Virus record (IMG/VR): IMGVR_UViG_3300020470_000034
Coordinates: 1 to 44,095 of that record
Direction: 5' to 3' (one strand)
DNA length: 44,095 nucleotides
Source of the DNA: a virus
Within the stretch, counting starts at the first letter, position 1. The number at the start of each line of letters is the position of its first letter. A model generated the notes under the pieces. It did not search any database. It was given only the letters and a program-made list of their open reading frames with translations, and was not told where the DNA came from. Below, in pieces: positions 32,067-40,902 of this stretch. Both the position numbers and the translations under genes were made by a program.

Positions 32067-33011
32067 ATGGCAACAAAATCATCTACAAATAAAAAAAGTA
32101 AATCTACTAATAAAAAAGTAGATAACAAACATGATCTTCTTTATATAATGAGTCCGACATGTGGTTGGTGTAAAAAATCTGACCCAATTGTTGACGAACT
32201 TATATCGGAAGGTCATAAGATAACAAAATTGGATGTAACAAATCCAGAAGAAGCAAAAAGAGCTAATGACATTAAACAAAAATTTAATGCTCAATGTGGA
32301 ACACCACTATTTCTTGATGCTGAAACTGGAAATCAAATATGTGGATTTAGAGAAAAAGATGTTTTAGAAAAATGGGTAGGTGGGGAAGAAATTCCAAAAC
32401 CTCCTCAACCTAAAACACCACCACCTCCACCACCAACAGATTTAGATAATGAAGATATGGTTTCTGACTTTAAATCTAAATATGAACAATGGGTTAAGGA
32501 CAATGATCATATGCCTAAATTGTTAACTTTTGAACAAGTTATTCAAAGATTGACACAACAACGAGCTATGAGAGCTCAACAAGCTCAACAAGCTGGTAAT
32601 CAAGCTGGTACAGCTCCAACTGCACCACCACCAGCACAAGATGGTGAGATTATACATAATTTAAATCACTATTATATAGTTGAGAATAATGTAAGGTCTG
32701 CAGTAGTTGCTGATGAATCTTATATTAGAAGTATTGTTCAACAATATTATTTTAGAGAAAATGATGGTAGGTTAACTAAAGTTATTGGTGACAAAGCTTG
32801 GGATGCTAAAAATAATACGGCACCAATTGCAAAACCAAATGCACCAAAAACACCTCAACAACCACCACAAGTAGCTAAGAAAGAAATACCAGCGGCTGTT
32901 AAAGCTAAAATAGAAGAAAAGACTGCTAAACTAAAAGAAGAAAAAGAAGTAGCTTCTAAAGCTAAAACTGCTAAAAGTAAATCTAATAAGAAAACTGTAG
33001 CTGGTTTTTAA
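32067..33011 (+). CDS. Thioredoxin-fold domain protein with long disordered tail
   Basis: 314 residues from ATG 32067 (nine bases after GGAG; ATG 32061 is only three away). Residues ~20-110 form a thioredoxin/glutaredoxin-like domain with SPTCGWCKKSDP (CxxC), a LDVT strand and the cis-Pro loop GTPLF. A poly-Pro linker (KPPQPKTPPPPPP) and a Gln/Ala stretch follow. A second small domain (NHYYIVENNVRSAVVADESY) and a Lys/Ala tail come last. Could reduce disulfides, for example as reductant for the class II RNR further on. The large tail suggests extra roles. Confidence 0.75.
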   Translation: MATKSSTNKKSKSTNKKVDNKHDLLYIMSPTCGWCKKSDPIVDELISEGHKITKLDVTNPEEAKRANDIKQKFNAQCGTPLFLDAETGNQICGFREKDVLEKWVGGEEIPKPPQPKTPPPPPPTDLDNEDMVSDFKSKYEQWVKDNDHMPKLLTFEQVIQRLTQQRAMRAQQAQQAGNQAGTAPTAPPPAQDGEIIHNLNHYYIVENNVRSAVVADESYIRSIVQQYYFRENDGRLTKVIGDKAWDAKNNTAPIAKPNAPKTPQQPPQVAKKEIPAAVKAKIEEKTAKLKEEKEVASKAKTAKSKSNKKTVAGF

Positions 33012-33031
33012 TTAAAATAAGAGGGTTATAA

Positions 33032-33541
33032 ATGTCTAAAAAGGTTAAATTTTCTTCCTTATGGCAAAGCTTAGTAGATGATGGATATAACGTTGGTACT
33101 TATGAGGAGTTTATTCAAAAACTTGAAGACTCCTCTAAAGTATCTTCTTTAGAATCCTTTCTAAAATCTGAATATAATTTAGATGATCAAGATTTAGAAC
33201 GAATTACTAAAATGGAAAGAATGCTAGAGGAAGAAGAAGCTTCTAAAACTAAATTTCCATCATTGTTTAGTATGGGTAGAAATCTTGTTAAAGATACTTG
33301 GACAAGTATGAAAGCCAAATCAAAAGGTTATAATTGGATGGTTTCTGCAGAAAAAGCAAATGAAAGATTGGAAATTTGTAAAGTATGCCCATTTTTTAAA
33401 TATGATATAGAAAATCCTGAAACTGGTTTAGCGGATGGTAGATGTTTGAAGTGTGGATGTTTTATGAATACAAAAGCTCATTGGGCTCATGCAGAATGTC
33501 CAATTGGAAAATGGGGTAAGTGTGAAGAAATTAGCACCTAA
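33032..33541 (+). CDS. Zinc-ribbon-type protein
   Basis: 169 residues. The N-terminal half is helical and charged (FEEFIQKLEDSS-like, MERMLEEEE). The C-terminal half has EICKVCPFFKYDI, then GRCLKCGCFMNTKAHWAHAE and CPIGKWGKC. This gives two CxxC pairs plus further Cys (C at the CPIG segment), the arrangement of a small zinc-binding treble-clef or ribbon. DNA/RNA or protein binding is plausible; the family is not named. Its last 20 bases overlap the next start. Confidence 0.6.
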   Translation: MSKKVKFSSLWQSLVDDGYNVGTYEEFIQKLEDSSKVSSLESFLKSEYNLDDQDLERITKMERMLEEEEASKTKFPSLFSMGRNLVKDTWTSMKAKSKGYNWMVSAEKANERLEICKVCPFFKYDIENPETGLADGRCLKCGCFMNTKAHWAHAECPIGKWGKCEEIST

Positions 33542-34589
33542 ACCAATTAGTAACTTAAATCATGGTGATACTGCAGACTCAATGCTGGGTAATTGGTATG
33601 AGGATGATAAGAAAATTTCAGATTATAAAACTTATGTAACTAATAAACATTCTATGTATAATTTTGATACTATTACTTTAGATGATGAAAGAAAAACTAA
33701 AGTAGTTGTGATGGATGATTTTTACAATAATCCAGACGAAGTTAGAAAATTAGCATTTAAGTCTGCATATTCAAAAGATCAAATATATAATTATAACTTC
33801 CCAACAGCTAGAGCTGCCGTACTCAATCAAGAGGTGTCAGCTAATTTGAATAATCCTTTTAGACATATTATATTTGACAATCCTGTATGGGATGATCCAT
33901 ATGACAAAAGAAAAGGCACTAGGGAAAATTCACAAATACCATTAACTTTTGAATTAATGAGGGGTAATATATATAGTATAAATTCCGATTATAATAATAT
34001 TGTTAAAAATGATTTTACTAACGGGATTGATAGATATAGAACGAGTCTTTTTTCTGGGAGTCATAGATATTCAAATATGGCTTTAGGTACTAATATGATT
34101 TTAAATTTGGCAAATCGTGGAAACGATAATGTACGAGATCATAGTCAAAAATATAATATTCCATTCAGGATACATCATTTTTCTGCAAATATATTTTTAA
34201 ATAAAGAAGATGAGTGTAAGGGTGGAATAGCATTTTACAGACACAAACCAACAGGTTTGAGTTATCTAGGAACTAGAGAACTTGCAGACTATTATACAAA
34301 CATATATTTAAATAATGATGAACCATTAGCAGTTAGAAATAATTTAAGAAGAAAGATACGATGGAATACACAGAACTATTTTAACTATGATAATTTTATT
34401 ACAGATAAAAATAATAGTAGTTTTTGGGTGAGAGAAAATACCCATAAAGATTTTGAAATGATAGGTTTTATTCCAATGAAATATAATAGATTAGTTTTTT
34501 GGGAACATGATTTATTAACTGGACCATACATGAAAGATAAGTGGTATAATGATGATACTTATAGATTAACACAAGTGGTTGAGGTTTAG
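33522..34589 (+). CDS. Degenerate 2OG-oxygenase-fold protein (paralogue of the next gene)
   Basis: 355 residues from GTG 33522; an upstream in-frame ATG at 33489 lies within the previous gene. It has KVVVMDDFYNNPDEVRKLA, SANIFLNKEDECKGGIAFYR and MKYNRLVFWEHDLL, the same landmarks as the next gene. At the position of the metal-binding HxD of the paralogue it has Ile-Pro-Phe, and at the distal His it has Thr. Probably catalytically inactive but folded. A structural or regulatory pair with the next gene is possible. Confidence 0.6.
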   Translation: MKKLAPKPISNLNHGDTADSMLGNWYEDDKKISDYKTYVTNKHSMYNFDTITLDDERKTKVVVMDDFYNNPDEVRKLAFKSAYSKDQIYNYNFPTARAAVLNQEVSANLNNPFRHIIFDNPVWDDPYDKRKGTRENSQIPLTFELMRGNIYSINSDYNNIVKNDFTNGIDRYRTSLFSGSHRYSNMALGTNMILNLANRGNDNVRDHSQKYNIPFRIHHFSANIFLNKEDECKGGIAFYRHKPTGLSYLGTRELADYYTNIYLNNDEPLAVRNNLRRKIRWNTQNYFNYDNFITDKNNSSFWVRENTHKDFEMIGFIPMKYNRLVFWEHDLLTGPYMKDKWYNDDTYRLTQVVEV

Positions 34590-34590
34590 T

Positions 34591-35667
34591 ATGAAATTTA
34601 ATATAGTAGATGAAAAAAAATTATTTGAATTTGGATTTGATTATGAAAAAGATGTAAAGATAATTGAATTAGAAGAGGGAAATCCAGAAGCAAAAGTTAT
34701 TCAAATAGATAATTTTTATAAAAATCCAGATGATGTATCTAATTTTTTTAAAAATCAATTACATAATGATGCTTTATATATGAGAGCTGCAGCTCCAGTA
34801 CTTAGATCTAAAACCATATTAAATACTCATCATTTTTTAGAATTATATAAATATATTGTATCGAGATACTATGATATGTCAATAGAATGGATTGAAAAAT
34901 CTATTTTAACAACACCATGGGTTGAAGATAATTTAATGTCATTAAGTGAGAATGATATAGAAGGGTGGTCCGATACAGTTTTTACATCCACCCAACAAAT
35001 GCATGAAATGGTAGAGAAAGGTGATAAATATGTGCGTGATGTATTTGTGAATTGTTTTTCACACTATAAAACAGATGAACCCATTATAAAATCTATACAC
35101 AGAGATACATATTCTAGATATGCTACACTGATATACTTGAATAAACCAGAACATTGCTCTGGGGGAACTGCATTTTGGAAACATAATATATATAATAGTG
35201 TACAACGAACAGAAATAGAAGATAGACTTCATCTAGCTAACATGTGGGTTGAAAATGATAATTATAATTCACACCAACTAGCTAACCATTCTGAACAATT
35301 GGGTTATTGTGGTAATGATAAATACAAAGCTCCAAAGGGATATTGGTGTACAAAAGATAACCAAAATTTATGGGAATTGAAACACTTATCAAAAATGAAA
35401 TATAATAGGTTCTTATTTTACCCAGCTACAATATGGCATTCATCGTATATTGAAAAGAAAAATAAATTTGATGATGTAGGTAGACATGTACAAGTTTCAT
35501 TTATAGGACCTGATGGTAAAGTTAGAGAAAAATGGGAAGATATTATAAAATGGAAACAAGTTCATGACTTACCAATTTCTGACTTGGAAGTGGATGGTAG
35601 TGTGTACGAGAACAATTTTTTAAGCTTAGACGACGCAGTACTATCACCAGATGGTAAGAAAATTTAA
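34591..35667 (+). CDS. Putative 2-oxoglutarate/Fe(II) oxygenase-like protein
   Basis: 358 residues from ATG 34591 with GAGG six bases upstream; TTG 34579 is less likely. The landmarks are AKVIQIDNFYKNPDDVSNFF, IHRDTYSRYATLIYLNK with H170 and D172, CSGGTAFWKHN, and MKYNRFLFYPATIWHSSYI with H283, giving a 2-His-1-Asp facial triad, then GRHVQVSFIG with a candidate 2OG-binding Arg. Likely a hydroxylase on protein or other substrate. It follows a paralogue that has lost these residues. Confidence 0.6.
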   Translation: MKFNIVDEKKLFEFGFDYEKDVKIIELEEGNPEAKVIQIDNFYKNPDDVSNFFKNQLHNDALYMRAAAPVLRSKTILNTHHFLELYKYIVSRYYDMSIEWIEKSILTTPWVEDNLMSLSENDIEGWSDTVFTSTQQMHEMVEKGDKYVRDVFVNCFSHYKTDEPIIKSIHRDTYSRYATLIYLNKPEHCSGGTAFWKHNIYNSVQRTEIEDRLHLANMWVENDNYNSHQLANHSEQLGYCGNDKYKAPKGYWCTKDNQNLWELKHLSKMKYNRFLFYPATIWHSSYIEKKNKFDDVGRHVQVSFIGPDGKVREKWEDIIKWKQVHDLPISDLEVDGSVYENNFLSLDDAVLSPDGKKI

Positions 35668-35670
35668 ATA

Positions 35671-35709
35671 AAAAAAACGTTGTTTTATATGTCTGAAAAG
35701 ATATATATT
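35671..35709 (+). promoter_or_regulatory. Putative early/middle promoter for the gp32 unit
   Basis: AAAAAAACGTTGTTTTAT (35671-35688) followed 13 bases later by TATATATT (35702-35709). Strong match to the element at 28441-28476. Confidence 0.5.
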
Positions 35710-35718
35710 ATAGAAATA

Positions 35719-35769
35719 GGTTATATGGTTATATGAGTTAACCATAAATAATAAACGATAAATAATAAA
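35719..35769 (+). promoter_or_regulatory. Structured gp32 mRNA leader (candidate autoregulatory operator)
   Basis: Direct repeat GGTTATAT (35719-35726, 35727-35734), a perfect hairpin TATGGTTA (35724-35731) / TAACCATA (35739-35746) with loop TATGAGT, then two copies of ATAAATAATAAA (35744-35755, 35758-35769) separated by CG. The SD AGGAGA follows. In T4, gp32 represses its own translation by binding an unstructured leader downstream of a pseudoknot; this arrangement looks similar. The ATAAATA units could alternatively be late-promoter-like. Confidence 0.55.
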
Positions 35770-35785
35770 ACATAGGAGAAATATA

Positions 35786-36595
35786 ATGGATATTTCAAAA
35801 ATCAAAGATAGATTAAATCAGTTACAATCAACAACTTCAACAAAGAAAAACTTTTGGAAACCACAACCTGGTAAACAAGTTGTTAGAGTTGTTCCTTACT
35901 CACACAATAAAGACAATCCTTTCATTGAATTGTTCTTTCACTACAGTTTAGGTGATAATAAAACATATCTTTCACCAGTTTCATTTGGTCGTCCAGATCC
36001 AGTAGAAGAATTTTCTAGGAAACTAAAATCTACAGGTAATAGAGATGAGTGGATTCAAGGTAAAAGACTTGAACCTAAAATGAGAACTTTTGCACCTGTA
36101 ATAGTTCGTGGTGAAGAATCTGAAGGTGTTAAGTTTTGGGGATTCGGTAAAACTGTATATCAAGAACTACTTGGTGTAATTGCTGACCCTGATTATGGTG
36201 ACATCACGGATGCTTTAAATGGTAGAGATATTATGATTGAAAGACAGACTCCTGCTGAGGCTGGAAATCAATATGGTAAAACTACTGTGAGAGTTAAACC
36301 TAATCAAACTCCAATAACAGAAGATAAATCATTATTGGAGAATCTATTAACAGATCAATCAAATCTTACAGAGTTATATGACGAACCATCATATGATGAT
36401 TTAAAAGAAGCTCTTCAAAATTATCTGAATCCTAGTGAAGATGGTGATGGTGAAACATCAACAACTTCTAATGGTGTAGCAGCTACTACAGCTCCAACTA
36501 CAAATACTGGAACTGCAACTACTACAGCAACTACAATGGATACAAAGAAAACAGAAAATGTTGATGATGCATTTGATGAGTTGTTCAATAGTTAA
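35786..36595 (+). CDS. 32: Single-stranded DNA-binding protein (gp32-like)
   Basis: 269 residues. It has a short basic N-terminus (STTSTKKNFWKPQPGKQ), a core OB-type domain with VVRVVPYSHNKDNPFIELFF, LSPVSFGRPDPVEEFSRK and GVKFWGFGKTVYQELLGVI, then Thr/Ser/Ala linker and an acidic tail NVDDAFDELF that recruits replication partners. There is no cysteine, so the zinc site of T4 gp32 is absent. Organises ssDNA for replication, recombination and repair. Codons include CGT, as in other highly expressed genes. Confidence 0.9.
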   Translation: MDISKIKDRLNQLQSTTSTKKNFWKPQPGKQVVRVVPYSHNKDNPFIELFFHYSLGDNKTYLSPVSFGRPDPVEEFSRKLKSTGNRDEWIQGKRLEPKMRTFAPVIVRGEESEGVKFWGFGKTVYQELLGVIADPDYGDITDALNGRDIMIERQTPAEAGNQYGKTTVRVKPNQTPITEDKSLLENLLTDQSNLTELYDEPSYDDLKEALQNYLNPSEDGDGETSTTSNGVAATTAPTTNTGTATTTATTMDTKKTENVDDAFDELFNS

Positions 36596-36620
36596 TCAAT
36601 AATCAATAACATATTGTTAA

Positions 36621-36688
36621 GAGTGGGATGCACATTTCACATACCACGAAACATAGGAATGACATGGTTGAGTATCACTCTCCCACTC
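36621..36688 (+). other. Long hairpin between gp32 and uvsX
   Basis: GAGTGGGA (36621-36628) pairs perfectly with TCCCACTC (36681-36688), closing a 52-nt region with weaker internal pairing (ACCA/TGGT). Not followed by a T run, so it is not a classical terminator. It may slow transcription, stabilise mRNA or act as a processing site. Confidence 0.5.
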
Positions 36689-36709
36689 ATAACATAATAG
36701 GAGAATTAA

Positions 36710-37828
36710 ATGTCTAAAGATGATTTAGCAAAAGTTATACAAGGTGAATTGAATAAACAATTCAAACATCAGAAAGTAGCATACTTTCTTGATGGTGATG
36801 AAAATCCTACGGATGTAACGGATTTCATTTCTACAGGTTCAACAATGTTAGATATTGCTATTTCCAATAGACCAAATGGTGGAGTTGCCGTAGGTAAAAT
36901 CACAGAGTTAAATGGTTTAGAAGGTAGTGGTAAGTCTTTGATAGGTTCTCATTTGTTAGCTTCAACACAGAAGAAAGATGGTATAGCAGTTTATATAGAT
37001 ACGGAATCAGCAGTATCTCAAGAGTTCTTGAGAGCTATTGGTGTCGATACTACAAAAATGTTATATGTTCATTTGGAAACTGTTGAAGAGATATTTGATA
37101 CTATTGAAACAATTGTTACGAAGATTCGTGAGTCTAATAAAGATAAGTTAGTAACTATTCTTGTTGATTCATTAGCAGCTGCTTCTACGAAAGTAGAGAT
37201 GGATGCTGACTTTGATAAAGATGGTTGGGCTACTGCGAAAGCTATTATCATAAGTAAAGCTATGAGAAAGATTACTCAAATGATAGCTAGACAAAAAGTC
37301 GCATTGGTTTTCACAAATCAATTACGACAAAAGTTAGGTGTTATGTTTGGAGATCCTTGGACTACTTCAGGTGGTAAGGCTCTTCCATTCCATTCATCAA
37401 CTCGTGTTAGATTCAAAAACGCTGGACAAATCAAAGATACTAGTAAAAAAAATACCATCGGTATTAAAATAAAAGGACAAGTAATCAAAAATAGATTAGG
37501 TCCCCCAATGAGAACTGCAGAGTTTCCATTATATTTTGATACAGGTATTGCTGACTACGATAGCTGGTTAACAGTTATGAAAGAACATAAGATTTGTAAA
37601 GTTGGTGGTTCTTGGTACACATTATCACAATATGATACCGAAACTGGTGAATTAATTAAAGATCATAAATTTCAATCAAAAGATTTTGAAGAATTGATGG
37701 ATACTAATTCTGAATTGAGGGAGTTTTGTTATCAACAAATCTGTGAAGCTTGTATTCTTAAATATGATTCAAAAGAATTAGGTATCGATGATGTAGAAGA
37801 AACTGATGAGGTAGTTGATGAGCTTTAA
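36710..37828 (+). CDS. uvsX: UvsX recombinase (RecA family)
   Basis: 372 residues. Walker A GLEGSGKS at residues ~69-76, ETESAVSQE after it, Walker B TILVDSLAAAS at ~149-159, loop region LGVMFGDPWTTSGGKALP, and an acidic C-terminus. Forms filaments on ssDNA with gp32 and drives strand exchange for recombination-dependent replication. It sits after the gp32 gene with an SD AGGAG. Length is similar to T4 UvsX (391). Confidence 0.92.
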   Translation: MSKDDLAKVIQGELNKQFKHQKVAYFLDGDENPTDVTDFISTGSTMLDIAISNRPNGGVAVGKITELNGLEGSGKSLIGSHLLASTQKKDGIAVYIDTESAVSQEFLRAIGVDTTKMLYVHLETVEEIFDTIETIVTKIRESNKDKLVTILVDSLAAASTKVEMDADFDKDGWATAKAIIISKAMRKITQMIARQKVALVFTNQLRQKLGVMFGDPWTTSGGKALPFHSSTRVRFKNAGQIKDTSKKNTIGIKIKGQVIKNRLGPPMRTAEFPLYFDTGIADYDSWLTVMKEHKICKVGGSWYTLSQYDTETGELIKDHKFQSKDFEELMDTNSELREFCYQQICEACILKYDSKELGIDDVEETDEVVDEL

Positions 37829-38885
37829 AAAATCTGATTTGAATGAAAAATTCATATCATTTTTGGATCAAGTTAAAGACGAAGAACATAAATCTGTTAC
37901 ACATCTAAACGATAGAGTATTAATTGTGGATGGCTTGAATACATTTATTCGAGCCTTCGCAGTTAATCCTGCTATCAATGATGATGGATTACATATTGGT
38001 GGTATGATAGGATTTCTAAAGTCACTACGATATACTTGTGATATTCTAAAACCATCTCGTTGTATTATTGTATTTGATGGTAAAAATGGTAGTGGTAGAA
38101 GACAAAAAATCTATCCTGAATATAAACAAAATCGTAAAGTTAAGAAAAGATTAAATCGTAATGTGGACTGGGGTACAGCTCCACAAGACGAAGAACAATC
38201 CATGTTACAACAAATGGGTAGAGTGGTTGAGTATCTTGAACAATTACCCGTTACTATGATTTGTGTTGACGGTATAGAAGCTGATGATGGTATGGCTTAT
38301 ATATCTCAGCAATTATTACCAGAAAGTGATATTATATTAATGTCGACAGATAAAGATTTCTTACAATTAGTAGATAATAGAGTAAAAGTTTGGTCTCCAA
38401 CAAAAAAGAAACTTTACACTAAAGAAACAGTATTTGAAGAATATGGTATATATCCTAACAACATATTAACCTACAGAATATTAGATGGTGATAAGTCGGA
38501 TAATATAGGGGGAATACGTGGTGCGGGACTCAAAAGCCTGAAAAAATTCTGTCCAAAAATTTCATCAGAAGAAAATTTTACTGCAAAAGATTTATTAGAA
38601 TTTGTAAATAAATCAGATTCTAAAATAAAACTGTTGGAAAATATAAAAAAAGGTAGTAACTTAATAAAACGAAATTACTTATTAATGCAGTTACAAAATG
38701 TAGATATACCAAAACATGTAAAAAGAAAAATACAAGGAGCTGTAAATGGTGATATACCACAATTAATTAAGTATAAATTTCAAACAATGTTTTTAAAAGA
38801 TAAATTGTCTAACGCTATTCCTAATTTGGATAGTTGGATAATGGAGTTTACAAGATTAGATAGATTTAGAGGATTAAATAAATGA
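37818..38885 (+). CDS. rnh: 5'-3' exonuclease / FEN-family RNase H (T4 rnh-like)
   Basis: 355 residues. ATG 37818 has GAGG six bases upstream, inside the end of uvsX. FEN landmarks: VLIVDGLNTFIRA (~34), VFDGKNGSGRRQKIYPEYKQ (~92), IEADDGMAYI (~154), STDKDFLQLV (~176) and the helix-three-turn-helix GDKSDNIGGIRGAG (~224). The acidic metal-binding residues are all present. Removes RNA primers and flaps on the lagging strand. Overlaps the next start (ATGA). Confidence 0.85.
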   Translation: MSFKKSDLNEKFISFLDQVKDEEHKSVTHLNDRVLIVDGLNTFIRAFAVNPAINDDGLHIGGMIGFLKSLRYTCDILKPSRCIIVFDGKNGSGRRQKIYPEYKQNRKVKKRLNRNVDWGTAPQDEEQSMLQQMGRVVEYLEQLPVTMICVDGIEADDGMAYISQQLLPESDIILMSTDKDFLQLVDNRVKVWSPTKKKLYTKETVFEEYGIYPNNILTYRILDGDKSDNIGGIRGAGLKSLKKFCPKISSEENFTAKDLLEFVNKSDSKIKLLENIKKGSNLIKRNYLLMQLQNVDIPKHVKRKIQGAVNGDIPQLIKYKFQTMFLKDKLSNAIPNLDSWIMEFTRLDRFRGLNK

Positions 38886-39538
38886 CAAATTTAACACAAC
38901 TTAATATATTTCCAGTAAAAATATTTACAAAGGTGCTTCTTGATAGTGAGAGTAATAGACTGGAGATTATAGATGAGTGTTATAGGTTGAGAGATAAAAA
39001 TAATAATGGTATTAAAAGATCTAATTTTGGTGGATGGCATAGTGAAAATAATTTAATTCAAAATAAAGTATTTGATAAGTTACATAATAATATTATTGAA
39101 ACTATAAATAAAGATATTAATGTTAATTATTATAAAAATTTAAATAATAAAGTATTTACTAAAGAATTTATATCTTCATCTTGGGTGACTATAAATAATA
39201 ATTCTGATTTTAATATGCCTCACACTCATGAAGGAAGTTGGCTAAGTGGAGTATTTTATATTAAATTACCTGATAATTATAAACAAGCTGGAGATATTTT
39301 ATTTCAAGACCCAATCCAACAAAGAAAACATGAAATATGGTATCATAAAATGGAAAATGGTAATGGTAGAAGCTTTACCCCAGAACTTGGTAGATTAGTT
39401 TTATTTCCATCTTGGTTATGGCATCAAGTTACTGGTAATAATACAAATCAAGATAGAATATCATTTTCTTTTAATATAGAATATCTACCACCTTACGAAT
39501 TAAATACATACACAGGAAAGAAAGGAGAATATACATAA
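38882..39538 (+). CDS. Putative 2OG-Fe(II) oxygenase (small PF13759-type)
   Basis: 218 residues. The pattern SSWVTINNNSDFNMPHTHEG and WLSGVFYIKLPDNYKQAGDI, then ELGRLVLFPSWLWHQVTG and DRISFSFNIE matches the TIGR02466/2OG-FeII_Oxy_5 family: H-x-H for the metal, a distal His in WLWH and the Arg before the ISF strand. Common in T4-like marine phages; substrate unknown. It sits between the replication nuclease and helicase, overlapping both. Confidence 0.75.
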   Translation: MTNLTQLNIFPVKIFTKVLLDSESNRLEIIDECYRLRDKNNNGIKRSNFGGWHSENNLIQNKVFDKLHNNIIETINKDINVNYYKNLNNKVFTKEFISSSWVTINNNSDFNMPHTHEGSWLSGVFYIKLPDNYKQAGDILFQDPIQQRKHEIWYHKMENGNGRSFTPELGRLVLFPSWLWHQVTGNNTNQDRISFSFNIEYLPPYELNTYTGKKGEYT

Positions 39539-40902
39539 TGTCTAATAGTAGGTTACAAGAGTTTGGACATAATTTTCAAATAAAATCAATAGTATGTCTA
39601 ATGACTAAACCTAATTTTATTGAACAAGTAATTGATATTTTAGATGAGAGTCAATATGATAGTGACGCTTTAAAATGGGTTGTAAAGGAATGTAAGAAAT
39701 ATTTTAATGAATATAAAAAGCCAATTACACTTGATGTATTTAAAGTTAAGGTAAATGATGTTACAAATGATGTATTAAAAACAACCATAGTAGAAACACT
39801 AAAAGAGGTTTACAGATATTTAGAAGCACCTGATTTAGATTATGTTCAAGATAAATGTGTCGATTTTTTTAAAAATCAAACATTAAAAAATGCAATTGTA
39901 GAATCTGTTGATATATTAGAATCAAATGGTGATTATGAAAAAATAAAAAATATTATAGATGATGCTATGAAAGCTGGTACGGAAAGAAACATAGGACACG
40001 AATATGCAGATGAAACTGCGATAGAATTACGATATTCTGAAATGGCTCGTAATACTGTTGAAACACCATGGGATGTGATTAATGATTTAACACAAGGTGG
40101 TTTAGCTGGTGGTGAACTTGGTGTGATTGTTGCACCTGCTGGTATAGGTAAGACTTGGATATTATGTGCACTTGGAGCTGGTGCGATGAAACGAGGAACT
40201 AATGTTGTACACTATACTTTAGAGTTAAATGAATCTTATGTTGGATTAAGATATGATTCAGTATTAACAGGACTTGCAAATCAAAATCTAAAATATCATA
40301 TAGATGAAGTGAAGACTGCAGTTGACAAGGTTGATGGGGAATTGGTAGTAAAGTATTTTCCAACTAAAACTGCATCAGTTCATACTCTTGGAGCTCATTT
40401 ACAAAAGTTAAAAACTTTAGGTAAAGATTTTGATATGGTGGTTGTGGATTATGGTGACATATTAAGAGATACGAGTAATAGTAGGGAAGTAAGACATGCA
40501 CTTGGAAACATATATGAAGATCTTCGTGGGATGGCTGGTGAGTTTGATGTTCCAATATGGACTGCTTCACAAGCTAATCGTTCAGCATTAGATGAAGATG
40601 TGATTGAAGCTACAAAAGTGTCTGAATCATATCAAAAAGTTATGACAGCAGATTTCGTAATGTCATTAAGTAGAAAAGTGGAAGATAAGATTGCTAACAC
40701 TGGTAGATTCCATGTTATTAAAAACAGATTTGGACCTGATGGTATTACTTATCCAGCTAAGGTAAATACTAATACAGGTGCAGTTGATATCTATGAGGCA
40801 AATACTGTTGATGGTAAAGAACAACAACAAAAGATTAATAATAGAGAAAATATTATGAAAAAGATGTTAGCTAATAAATATGAAGATTTGATGAATGATT
40901 AG
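39538..40902 (+). CDS. 41: Replicative DNA helicase (gp41/DnaB-type)
   Basis: 454 residues. It has an N-terminal helical domain with KWVVKECKKYFNEYKKP, a linker, Walker A GVIVAPAGIGKTWI (~195-208), LELNESYVGLRYD, Walker B FDMVVVDYGDIL (~298-309), ASQANRSALDE and a C-terminal RFHVIKNRFGPDGITYP with the arginine-finger region. Hexameric 5'-3' helicase that also loads primase. Start AATG overlaps the previous stop; the end overlaps the next gene by eight bases. Confidence 0.88.
   Translation: MSNSRLQEFGHNFQIKSIVCLMTKPNFIEQVIDILDESQYDSDALKWVVKECKKYFNEYKKPITLDVFKVKVNDVTNDVLKTTIVETLKEVYRYLEAPDLDYVQDKCVDFFKNQTLKNAIVESVDILESNGDYEKIKNIIDDAMKAGTERNIGHEYADETAIELRYSEMARNTVETPWDVINDLTQGGLAGGELGVIVAPAGIGKTWILCALGAGAMKRGTNVVHYTLELNESYVGLRYDSVLTGLANQNLKYHIDEVKTAVDKVDGELVVKYFPTKTASVHTLGAHLQKLKTLGKDFDMVVVDYGDILRDTSNSREVRHALGNIYEDLRGMAGEFDVPIWTASQANRSALDEDVIEATKVSESYQKVMTADFVMSLSRKVEDKIANTGRFHVIKNRFGPDGITYPAKVNTNTGAVDIYEANTVDGKEQQQKINNRENIMKKMLANKYEDLMND

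Noticed and set aside
36621-36688. Terminator after gp32
   Set aside because: The long hairpin lacks a T run and has a 52-nt loop region.
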